From assembly GCF_042677005.1 (NCBI RefSeq), contig NZ_JBHTIF010000005.1, positions 186,001 to 250,000 of the forward strand: a DNA stretch of 64,000 nucleotides. The letters are read 5' to 3'. Shown here piece after piece: positions 24,200-32,252 of the stretch. The stretch is from Lysobacter_I brunescens. GTDB taxonomy: Bacteria; Pseudomonadota; Gammaproteobacteria; Xanthomonadales; Xanthomonadaceae. The notes beneath the pieces were generated by a model that saw only the letters and a list, made by a program, of their open reading frames with translations, was not told the DNA's origin and made no database searches. The first letter of the stretch is position 1. Every line of letters begins with the position of its first letter. The translations under genes and the position numbers were made by a program.

Positions 24200-26284
24200 T
24201 CATCCCAGCGCGTCGCGCCGGGTCATCGCCAGGATGCCGTCGATGCGCTGCTGCAGCGCGTCGCGCATCTCCGGCGCCAGCTTCTCGCAGTGGCCCAGCA
24301 CGTAGTACGCCGAGCGCAGCACGTCGCGCCAGCGCGGGTTCTGCGGCAAGCGCGACAAGCCGAGATAACGCTCCATCGCGCGGGCGCGCAGCCGCCCGTC
24401 GTCGATGCCGACGCGCCAGATCCGGCTGCGTTCGGCCAGTTCGATGCGGTTGAGCCCGGTGCTGCTCTCCCAGGCATCGACCACGGCAAGCATGAGTTCG
24501 ACCAGTTCGCGGCGGAAACGCTCGCGGCCGGCGTCGGCCGGAGGTGAGGACGGCGGGGTCTCGCACGCTTCGACCGGAACCGGGGCGTCTGCCTCCAGCG
24601 CCAGCACCACCAGGCCATCCCCGTGCTCCCACGGCCGCAGTTCGACACGCAGCGCCTCTCCGTCCACGCCCAGCGGCAGGCGCAGCGACTGGTGCTGGGC
24701 ATCCTCCATGCGATCCAGCGATTGCCGGAACGCGAGTGCGTGCTCGCCGGACAGCCGCTCCGGCAGCGAGGACACGTTCTCCGCGCCGGGCGCGACGCCG
24801 AGCAGCGCGCACGCCGCGCGGTTGATCGCCAGCGTGCGGCCTTCGGCATCGAGCAGGGCCAGCGCTTCCTCGCGGCTGTCGAGCAGCGCCTGCAGCAGGC
24901 GGCGATCTTCGGCCAGCGCATCCGCCTCGCGGCGGTAATGCGCCAGCGCTTCCTCGTAGCGCGCACGACGCGCGGCTTCGGCGAGTCGCGCGAGCTGCTG
25001 GCGGCGCAGGAAATACAGGCTCAGCAGCGACAGCGCGGCGATCGCAGACACCGCGGTGAGCCAGAGCATCAGCGTGCGTCGGCGATTCTCGGCCTCGACC
25101 TCGGCGATGCGCCGGCGCGATTCGTTGAGGTTGAAGCGCGCGTTCGACCACGCCAGGCCGCGATCGCGCTGCGCGCGCAGGTCCGCGACCTCGCGCGCAT
25201 GCGCATCGCGCAGCGCGGCCAGCGCTTCGGCGCCGCGCCCCATCTCTTCCAGTGCCTGCGCCGTCTCGCGCAGCAAGGCCGCCTGCATGCCGGGGGCGTC
25301 CGGGCGCGCGGCCAGCGCTTCGCGCAGGCGTGCGAGCGCGACCTCGCGTCGTCCCGACAGGCGATCCACGCGCGCGGCTTCCAGTTGCAGTTCCGCCGGC
25401 ACCGGCAAGGCATGCGCCGATGCCAGCGCGAGGCCTTCGTCGACATGCGCGCGCGCGGCAGGCAGGTCGTCGGCGGCGATCGACGCGCGCGCCAGTCCGG
25501 CGAGCAGCATCAACTGGTAGCGGCGCGCGCCGTCGTGGCCCGGCTCCTGCGCGCGCAGTTCACGGAGTCCGTCGCGCAGCAGCGCACCGGCCGCAGCGGC
25601 ATCGCCGCGTTCCAGCGCGATCTCGCTCAGGCTGTCGTGGACATGCGCGGCCTGGATCGCATCACCCGAGGCACGGAACGCGCGCAGGGCGTCGCGATAG
25701 TAGCGCTCGGCATCGTCCGCCTGCTCCATGTCGCGGTAGACATCGGCGATGTTGTTGAGCACCGGCCCGGTGGCCGGGTCGCCGGCTTCGCGCTGCATGC
25801 GCAGACTGCGCGACAGCGCCTGCATCGCGCCGGCATAGTCGCCGATCCGGCGCAGGCTGCTGCCGATGTTCTTCCACTGCTTCGACGACGCGGCGCGATC
25901 GCCGAGCGCGTCGGCGAGGCCCTGCGCGCACTCGAAGCGCGCCAGCGCTTCGGCAGGACGATCGCGGCTGTAGTCGAGGATGCCGGCGCGGCGCACCAGT
26001 TCGTAATGCGCGCGGACATCCCCGGCGGACAGCACGTGGCCGGCCGCGCAGCCGAGCGCGCGCTCCGCGCCGGCCAGGTCGTCGGCCGCGCGCAGCGCAT
26101 CCACCCGGGCGAACCAGTCCCCCGGTGCACGCGCTTCGCAACGCGCCGGCACGACCGGCGCGAAGGCCTGACGCACGCAGTCGACCGGCGCAGCGGCGTG
26201 CGCGGCGGACACGCCGGCGAGCGCGCACGCCAGCGCGAGGCTGCCCGCGCCGACACGGATGCAGGCAGCCCGCCTCATGCGCAT
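24200..26284 (-). CDS. TPR-TM-PAS sensor-like protein T3
   Basis: A 694-residue paralogue of T1 and T2. ATG 26284, 26278 or 26305 are all possible starts; no clear ribosome-binding site decides. The signal peptide ends around AAHA (residue 30). The Cys pair is at 36 and 49. TPR-like repeats lie at about 55-370 (RRIGDYAGAMQALSRSL, VLNNIADVYRDMEQADDAE). The TM is at 404-426, the PAS-like domain at about 460-530, and the near-invariant C-terminal domain ends the protein (ELAERSRIWRVGIDDGRLRA, NPRWRDVLRSAYYVLGHC). It follows tkt by 37 bp on the same strand, so unlike T1 and T2 it may be cotranscribed with a housekeeping gene. Confidence 0.8.
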   Translation of the reverse strand: MRMRRAACIRVGAGSLALACALAGVSAAHAAAPVDCVRQAFAPVVPARCEARAPGDWFARVDALRAADDLAGAERALGCAAGHVLSAGDVRAHYELVRRAGILDYSRDRPAEALARFECAQGLADALGDRAASSKQWKNIGSSLRRIGDYAGAMQALSRSLRMQREAGDPATGPVLNNIADVYRDMEQADDAERYYRDALRAFRASGDAIQAAHVHDSLSEIALERGDAAAAGALLRDGLRELRAQEPGHDGARRYQLMLLAGLARASIAADDLPAARAHVDEGLALASAHALPVPAELQLEAARVDRLSGRREVALARLREALAARPDAPGMQAALLRETAQALEEMGRGAEALAALRDAHAREVADLRAQRDRGLAWSNARFNLNESRRRIAEVEAENRRRTLMLWLTAVSAIAALSLLSLYFLRRQQLARLAEAARRARYEEALAHYRREADALAEDRRLLQALLDSREEALALLDAEGRTLAINRAACALLGVAPGAENVSSLPERLSGEHALAFRQSLDRMEDAQHQSLRLPLGVDGEALRVELRPWEHGDGLVVLALEADAPVPVEACETPPSSPPADAGRERFRRELVELMLAVVDAWESSTGLNRIELAERSRIWRVGIDDGRLRARAMERYLGLSRLPQNPRWRDVLRSAYYVLGHCEKLAPEMRDALQQRIDGILAMTRRDALG

Positions 26285-26321
26285 GCCACGCGCGACCGGC
26301 GCCACGGGACGAGGGGCCGGA

Positions 26322-28310
26322 TCAGCCCAGCGAACGCGCCGCCGCCACCACCGCGTCGACGGTGATGCCGAAGTGCGGATACAGCTTCTCGGCCGGGGCC
26401 GAGGCGCCGTAGGTGTCGATGCCGATCACCTCGCCGTCCAGGCCGACGTACTTGCGCCAGAAATCGCGCACGCCCGCTTCGACGGCGACGCGCTTGCGGC
26501 AGGCCTTGGGCAGCACGGATTCGCGGTAGGCAGCATCCTGGCGGTCGAACACGTCGGTCGAGGGCATCGACACCACGCGCGCGCCGTCGCCGAGCTGTTC
26601 GGCGGCCTGCATGGCGAGGCCCACTTCCGAACCGGTGGCGATCAGGATGAATTCCGGCGCGCCGACGCTGTCCTTCAGCACGTAGCCGCCACGACGGATG
26701 TCGGCGACCTGTGCTTCGCTGCGCGCCTGGTGCGGCAGGTTCTGGCGCGAGAAGATCAGGCAGGACGGGCCGTCCTTGCGCTCGATCGCGGCGCGCCAGC
26801 ACACCGCCGATTCGACCGCGTCGCAGGGACGCCACACGTCGTTGTCGGGGATGTAGCGCAGCGAAGCGAGGTGCTCGACCGGCTGGTGGGTCGGGCCGTC
26901 TTCGCCGAGGCCGATGGAATCGTGCGTGTAGACGTGGATCGCCTGCGCGCCCATCAGCGCGCTCATGCGCACCGCATTGCGCGCGTAATCGCTGAACACC
27001 AGGAAGGTGGCGTCGTACGGCAGGAAACCACCGTGCAGGGCCAGGCCATTGCTGATCGCGGTCATCGCGAATTCGCGCACGCCGTAATAGACGTAGTTCG
27101 CGTCCGGATCGCTGCCGGCGACCGACTTGCTGCCCTTCCACAGGGTCAGGTTGGAATGCGCGAGATCGGCGGAACCACCGACCAGTTCCGGCAGCAACGG
27201 CGCGAAGGTTTCGATCGCCATCTGCGAAGCCTTGCGCGAGGCCACGACCGGGCCCTCGGCCTGCAGCTTGGCGATGTAGGCATCGGCGTTCGCGGCGAAA
27301 TCGGCGGACAATTCGCCGGCGAGGCGGCGATTGAACTCGGCGGCGGCCTCGGGATGCGCGGCAGCGTAGCGGTCGAACAGGTTCGCCCAGGCGTGTTCGT
27401 TCGTCGTGCCGGCCTCGCGCGCCGACCAGGCCTTGGCGACGGCCTGCGGGATCTCGAACGGCGCATGCGGCCAGTGCAGTGCGGCGCGGGTCGCGGCGAC
27501 TTCGTCCTTGCCCAGCGGTGCGCCGTGCGAGGACTCCTTGCCAGCCTTCGCTGGCGAACCGAAACCGATCGTGGTGCGGCAGCAGATCAGCACCGGCTTG
27601 TCCGAACCCAGCGCGCTGTCGATCGCGCCCTTGATCGCAACCGGGTCATGGCCATCGACGCCGCGCACGACGTTCCAGCCGTAGGCCTCGAAGCGCGCCG
27701 GGGTGTCGTCGGTGAACCAGCCCTGCACCTGGCCATCGATGGAGATGTTGTTGTCGTCCCAGAACGCGATCAGCTTGTTGAGCTTCCAGGTGCCGGCCAG
27801 CGACGCGGCTTCGTGCGAGACGCCTTCCATCAGGCAGCCGTCGCCCATGAACACCCAGGTGCGGTGGTCGACGATGTCGTAGCCGGGACGGTTGAAGCGC
27901 TGCGCCAGCAGCTTCTCCGCGAGCGCGAAACCGACGGCGTTGGCGAAGCCCTGGCCGAGCGGACCGGTGGTGGTCTCCACGCCCGGGGTCATGTGGTTCT
28001 CGGGATGTCCGGCGGTCTTCGAGCCGAGCTGGCGGAAGTTCTTCAGCTCGTCGATCGACAGGTCGTAGCCGGCGAGGTGCAGCAGGCCGTACTGCAGCAT
28101 CGAGCCATGCCCGTTCGACAGCACGAAGCGGTCGCGGTTGGCCCAGTGCGGGTTGTTCGGGTTGTGGCGGTAGTAGTCGTTCCAGAGCACTTCGGCGATG
28201 TCGGCCATGCCCATGGGCATGCCGGGATGGCCGGAGTTGGCGGCCTGGACGGCGTCGATGGCGAGGAAACGGAGGGCGTTGGCGAGGTCGCGGCGGCTGG
28301 GCGTCGTCAT
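26322..28310 (-). CDS. tkt: Transketolase
   Basis: A thiamine-diphosphate enzyme of the pentose phosphate pathway that moves two-carbon ketol units between sugar phosphates. Its 662 residues are standard. The N-terminal half shows ANSGHPGMPMGMADIAEVLW, the GHGSMLQYGLLHLAGY segment and the ThDP/magnesium motif GDGCLMEG...EAASLAG. The pyrimidine domain has DSIGLGEDGPTHQPVEHLA, and the C-terminal domain has GSEVGLAMQAA and RVVSMPSTDVFDRQD. The start at 28310 gives the expected MTTPSRRDLANALRFLAIDA. Upstream is a large perfect palindrome; downstream T3 begins 37 bp later. Confidence 0.97.
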   Translation of the reverse strand: MTTPSRRDLANALRFLAIDAVQAANSGHPGMPMGMADIAEVLWNDYYRHNPNNPHWANRDRFVLSNGHGSMLQYGLLHLAGYDLSIDELKNFRQLGSKTAGHPENHMTPGVETTTGPLGQGFANAVGFALAEKLLAQRFNRPGYDIVDHRTWVFMGDGCLMEGVSHEAASLAGTWKLNKLIAFWDDNNISIDGQVQGWFTDDTPARFEAYGWNVVRGVDGHDPVAIKGAIDSALGSDKPVLICCRTTIGFGSPAKAGKESSHGAPLGKDEVAATRAALHWPHAPFEIPQAVAKAWSAREAGTTNEHAWANLFDRYAAAHPEAAAEFNRRLAGELSADFAANADAYIAKLQAEGPVVASRKASQMAIETFAPLLPELVGGSADLAHSNLTLWKGSKSVAGSDPDANYVYYGVREFAMTAISNGLALHGGFLPYDATFLVFSDYARNAVRMSALMGAQAIHVYTHDSIGLGEDGPTHQPVEHLASLRYIPDNDVWRPCDAVESAVCWRAAIERKDGPSCLIFSRQNLPHQARSEAQVADIRRGGYVLKDSVGAPEFILIATGSEVGLAMQAAEQLGDGARVVSMPSTDVFDRQDAAYRESVLPKACRKRVAVEAGVRDFWRKYVGLDGEVIGIDTYGASAPAEKLYPHFGITVDAVVAAARSLG

Positions 28311-28418
28311 GGGAAGCGGGATGGAGGTCGGCGGCGCCCGGCGGTTCGCGGGCCGCCCATTGTCCCATCCCGGGCCCCCGGAGGGCCAACATCGCCGACG
28401 GACGTGCGGCGAAAAGGC

Positions 28419-28477
28419 AGGAGGGCCTTCAGGCCCGAGCTTTTCCCTCCGAGAAGCTCGGGCCTGAAGGCCCTCCT
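28419..28477. repeat. Large perfect palindrome (REP-like, probable terminator)
   Basis: Perfect 24-bp arms (28419-28442 and 28454-28477) with an 11-base loop. They contain the GGGCCTTCAGGCCC-type core seen in dispersed palindromes of Xanthomonas/Lysobacter relatives. It begins 15 bp after the stop of the gene at 28492 and may terminate it before tkt. There is no U-tract, so it may be mainly a repetitive element. Confidence 0.7.
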
Positions 28478-28491
28478 ACGGGATCCGTCGC

Positions 28492-28920
28492 TTACTTCTT
28501 GCGTGCGGAATCGATCACTGCGCACATCGACTTGATCTGGGTTTCCTTGCCCGAGGCGTAGCCCGGCGGCGTGGACTTGCTGACCGTGACCTTGGTGTCC
28601 TTGCCGGCGCCTTCGATGACGATGTTCCAGGGCAGCTGGATGGTCTGGCCCTTGTGTGCGGCGTTCTGCTCGAACGACAGCGTGCCCGAGCCCTTGTCGG
28701 ACGAGGCCACGCGCAGGCCGGACTTCAGGCCGTCGGCCTGGATGCGGCTGAAGGCTTCCGACGGCTTCACGCCGGGGACAATCTCCCAGGTGCTGAAGCT
28801 GCGGCCGCTGAGGAAGCTGCCGCCCTGCTGGTAGTTGCTTTCGCAGGGGCGGGCGTCGGCGGCCATCGTCGGGGCAGCGAAGGCCAGCAGGCCTGCGGCG
28901 ATCCACAGCGTCGTCTTCAT
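28492..28920 (-). CDS. Small exported hypothetical protein (142 aa)
   Basis: The start at 28920 gives MKTTLWIAAGLLAFAAPTMA, a signal peptide cut at AMA-type ALA/AA near residue 21. The mature protein is about 120 residues of mixed alpha/beta character (FSTWEIVPGVKPSEAFSRIQ, SGTLSFEQNAAHKGQTIQLP, NIVIEGAGKDTKVTVSKSTP), with two cysteines near its ends (PCESN and SMCAV). The family is not recognised. The first part suggests a small periplasmic protein of the kind often found once per genome in Lysobacterales. It is probably monocistronic, ending at the palindrome at 28419. Confidence 0.7.
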   Translation of the reverse strand: MKTTLWIAAGLLAFAAPTMAADARPCESNYQQGGSFLSGRSFSTWEIVPGVKPSEAFSRIQADGLKSGLRVASSDKGSGTLSFEQNAAHKGQTIQLPWNIVIEGAGKDTKVTVSKSTPPGYASGKETQIKSMCAVIDSARKK

Positions 28921-29099
28921 CGTTCGGTTCTCCATCGTTGCGACGCCCCGGCGGGCGTCCATGTGCCAGGTGGTGGGTGGGCCGTCGCGCACGGGGGTGC
29001 GGCGACGGGCGCAAGCGTAACCCATGCCCGGCGATGCGGGCGTGAACGGCGTGGCTGTCCGAACCTCGTGCGTGCGGGTTGGCGCGGAGAAGCGCCCGA

Positions 29100-30404
29100 T
29101 CAGGCCTTGTCGGGCGTCTCGTCGCTCTCGCCGTGGGCGACCATCGCAGCGATGCCGAGGTCGCCGGTGACATTCACCGTGGTCCGGCACATGTCGAGAA
29201 AATGGTTCACGCCCAGCACCAGGCCGATGCCCTCGGGCGGCACGCCGACCATGGCGCAGATCAGCGCGATCACCGGCAGCGAGCCGGACGGCACGCCGGC
29301 GGTGCCGATGCCGCCGAGGATGCAGACGAACATCACCGTGACCTGCTGCGCGAGACTCAGCTCGATCCCGAAATACTGCGCGAGGAACAGCACGGTCACG
29401 CCTTCGAACAGCGCAGTGCCGTTCTGGTTGGCGGTGGCGCCGACGGTCAGCACGAAGCGCGACACGCGCCTGGGCAGCTTCAGCTTCTGGTCGGCCACGC
29501 GCAGCGCGGTCGGCAGGGTGGCGTTGCTGGACGCGGTGGAGAAGGCCATGAGCATGGCTTCCTGCACGTCTCGGAAGAAACCCAGCGGCGAGCGTTTCGC
29601 GATCAATGCGATCGCCGCCGAATAGACCACGAACTGGTGGATGGCCAGGGCGAGCAGCACCACCAGCACGAACGCACCGAGGCGCACCAGCAGGTCCCAG
29701 CCGAACTGCGCGACGAGGTTGAACATCAGGCAGAACACCGCGTACGGTGCGAGCTTGATGACCAGGCCGATCAGCGTCATCGACACGTCGAACAGGCCCT
29801 CGATCGCGCGCTTGAGCGTGCTGGTCGATTCACTGCGGGTCAGCACGAGGCCGATGCCCAGCATCAGCGCGAAGAACATCACCGCGAGGATGGTGTTGTC
29901 GGCGGCGGCCTTGACCACGTTGTCCGGGACGATGGCGATCAGCATGTCCAGGCCCTTGGCCTGGGTATTGCTGTCGCTGACGATGGCCTGCGCACGCTCG
30001 GCGCTCTCGCTCATCATCCGCGTGGCCTCGGCGCTGTCCACGCCGACGCCGGGCTTGAGCCAGTTCACCAGCAGCAGGCCGATCAGCACCGCGATCGCGG
30101 ACAGCACGGTGGTGTAGGCCAGAGTGCGCCAGCCGATCCGACCGAGCGCGCGCACGTCGCCCATCTCGCCGATGCCGACCACCAGCGCGGAGAACAGCAG
30201 CGGGATCACCAGCATGAAGATCAGGCGCAGGAAGATCTTCGAGAACGGCGTGGTGACGTAGTCGATGAAGCCCTTCACCCAGGCGTGGTCGGTGCCGACG
30301 AAGGCGTAGACCAGCATGCCGAGCGCGATGCCGGCGGCGAAGCCCAGGGCGATCTTCCAGTGCATGGGCATGCTCGGGGACGCGGCGGCGGTCTCGGTGC
30401 TCAT
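29100..30404 (-). CDS. Dicarboxylate/amino acid:cation symporter (DAACS)
   Basis: A 434-residue inner-membrane transporter of the GltP/DctA/Glt-Ph family that imports glutamate, aspartate or C4-dicarboxylates with Na+ or H+. Eight hydrophobic segments and two re-entrant loops are expected. The tip regions are visible as AFSTASSNATLPTALR (HP1, serine-rich) and GGIGTAGVPSGSLPVIALIC (HP2). TM7 carries GATANQNGTALFEG, matching the NMDGT-like cation site with a variant NQNGT, and TM8 carries the NHFLDMCRTTVNVTGD substrate-binding helix. The arginine in CRTTVNVTGD favours an acidic amino acid or dicarboxylate substrate. No operon partner is evident. Confidence 0.93.
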   Translation of the reverse strand: MSTETAAASPSMPMHWKIALGFAAGIALGMLVYAFVGTDHAWVKGFIDYVTTPFSKIFLRLIFMLVIPLLFSALVVGIGEMGDVRALGRIGWRTLAYTTVLSAIAVLIGLLLVNWLKPGVGVDSAEATRMMSESAERAQAIVSDSNTQAKGLDMLIAIVPDNVVKAAADNTILAVMFFALMLGIGLVLTRSESTSTLKRAIEGLFDVSMTLIGLVIKLAPYAVFCLMFNLVAQFGWDLLVRLGAFVLVVLLALAIHQFVVYSAAIALIAKRSPLGFFRDVQEAMLMAFSTASSNATLPTALRVADQKLKLPRRVSRFVLTVGATANQNGTALFEGVTVLFLAQYFGIELSLAQQVTVMFVCILGGIGTAGVPSGSLPVIALICAMVGVPPEGIGLVLGVNHFLDMCRTTVNVTGDLGIAAMVAHGESDETPDKA

Positions 30405-30500
30405 GAAGGCTCTCTCAAGGTGACGGGGAAGGATATCAGGCGAACCGAGGCTGTCCCGGCGGGTCGGGCCTGCCGGGGGTGTCCAGCCACGCGGGCCTTC

Positions 30501-32252
30501 TCAATCGGGATACAGCGGCGGCAGTGCGGCATCGCCGGGCCTCGCGGCCGATGCGGCGCGCCAGCGCGGACCGGACGCGAACGCGGTGCGTGCGGTCGCC
30601 ACGGCGGCGGCGCGGTCGCCGTCGCCCCAGCACGCGCGCTGCAGGCCGGCGACGGCCTCGCGCTGCGCGGGATCCGCCAGGCGTTCGCGGAGGGCGTCGG
30701 CATCGGCGGCCGCCGGCGAGGCCAGTGCGCAGAGCGCGCGCAGGAGCAGCGCCGGATCGCCTTCGGCGAGCGCGCGCGACCAGTCCGGCGTCGAAGGTGC
30801 CGATGCCGGTATCGATGCCTGCGCCTGCAGGGTGGCCCCGTGGGTGTCCCCGGGCATCGCCGAGGGACGCCCGGCGGCGGCGTCCTGCTGCGCGCGATGG
30901 CGCATGAGCAGGCGCCAGGCCCACCACACGGTGCCGATCCAGAGCAGGACGAGCACGACCGTGGCCACCAGCCACGCACCGCGCGGCAACCATCGCGGCC
31001 AGTCGCTGGCGCGCGGATTGCGGGCCTGGGCGGATTCGGTGCTGCCCGCCGCCGTCGTGACCTTGCCCGGGGCGACGTCGAGCACGATGTCCGGCAGGCT
31101 GGCGACGCGGGCGACGCCGGCCTGGGCATCCCACCAGGTAATGCGCGGCGCGGACACGCGCAGGGTGCCGGCGCGCGAGGACAGCACGGCGAACCGCCGC
31201 GTGATCGTGCCCAGCGGCCGGCCTTCGAGGAAGCGGTCGTTGCGCCGGGCCTGATCGGGAAACACGCGCGCGCCCTCCCCGGTCTTCAGCTCCAGCGCCG
31301 GCAGCTGACTGGTGGTCGCGCCATCGGCATGCAGCTCGACGGTGACCGTCGCGCTCTCGCCGGCGCGCAGCGACCTGGGCGTTTCCAGGTAGCGCAGGCT
31401 CAGCGCGCGCAGCGGCAACCACGGCTGCGGCGCGGCGGGCGGGATCGGCTTGACCTGCAGGGTCTGCGGACGGCCGCGCGCACGCACTTCTTGGCGCGCG
31501 GTGTCGAAGGGATCGCCGAACACGCCGAGACTGCGTCCCTGGAAGCGCGCGGGCGGCACGGTCAGCGTGCCGGGGCGCTCCGGAATCAGCAGGTAGCGAC
31601 GTTCCAGCACCTTGTAGAAGCGGTCGCCGACACGCAGGGTGTGCTGCATGTCCTCGCCGAGCTGCTGCAGGCTGGCGCCGTCGGGGGCGTCCTGGTCCAG
31701 GCGACCGTCGATCAGGCTGCCGGCCTCGTAGTACAGGCGCACGGTGTAGCCGACCGTCTGCTGCACGTAGGGCGACGGGGTGTCGAGCTTCGATTCAAGG
31801 AACAGCGGCTGCGCGGCCAGGGCGGGATCGTCCGGCGCGACCGCCTTCGGCACCGGGGTCTTCGGCGGACCCACCACCAGCCGCAGCGGCGGCGTCGTGC
31901 CGTTGCCGATCTGCAGGATCGGCACCTGCAGCACGCCTTCGCGCCGGGGCTGCAGGCGCATGCGCATGATGATGCGCAGGTTGAGCTGGCCGTTGGACAG
32001 ATCGACCTGCTGCGCGACGCCCTGATCGAGCACGCGGAAGTCCTGGCTGAGCAGGGACAGGTCCGGCAGGCCATGGGCGCTGATGCCGTCGATCTCGATG
32101 CTCAGTTCGGTCGTTTCGTCGAGCGCGATGCGGTCGGGTTCCAGCCAGGCACGTACCTGGGCCTGCGCCGCCGTCGTCCAGGCCAGCGCCAGGCACAACA
32201 GCAGCGCGATCCCGGCAAGCCGGCCGACACGCTGCGGGCAGGCGCGACGCAT
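30501..32252 (-). CDS. batD: BatD family protein
   Basis: Last gene of the aerotolerance (Bat) operon. It encodes 583 residues: a signal peptide (LAGIALLLCLALAWTTAAQA), a large periplasmic beta-rich BatD region starting VRAWLEPDRIALDETTELSI, a single TM near residue 430 (AWLVATVVLVLLWIGTVWWAW), and a cytoplasmic helical tail. ATG 32252 overlaps the stop of the upstream batB/C fusion as ATGA, indicating translational coupling. Bat proteins are thought to form an envelope complex with the MoxR ATPase that helps fold or assemble envelope proteins under stress; the exact client is not known. Confidence 0.9.
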   Translation of the reverse strand: MRRACPQRVGRLAGIALLLCLALAWTTAAQAQVRAWLEPDRIALDETTELSIEIDGISAHGLPDLSLLSQDFRVLDQGVAQQVDLSNGQLNLRIIMRMRLQPRREGVLQVPILQIGNGTTPPLRLVVGPPKTPVPKAVAPDDPALAAQPLFLESKLDTPSPYVQQTVGYTVRLYYEAGSLIDGRLDQDAPDGASLQQLGEDMQHTLRVGDRFYKVLERRYLLIPERPGTLTVPPARFQGRSLGVFGDPFDTARQEVRARGRPQTLQVKPIPPAAPQPWLPLRALSLRYLETPRSLRAGESATVTVELHADGATTSQLPALELKTGEGARVFPDQARRNDRFLEGRPLGTITRRFAVLSSRAGTLRVSAPRITWWDAQAGVARVASLPDIVLDVAPGKVTTAAGSTESAQARNPRASDWPRWLPRGAWLVATVVLVLLWIGTVWWAWRLLMRHRAQQDAAAGRPSAMPGDTHGATLQAQASIPASAPSTPDWSRALAEGDPALLLRALCALASPAAADADALRERLADPAQREAVAGLQRACWGDGDRAAAVATARTAFASGPRWRAASAARPGDAALPPLYPD

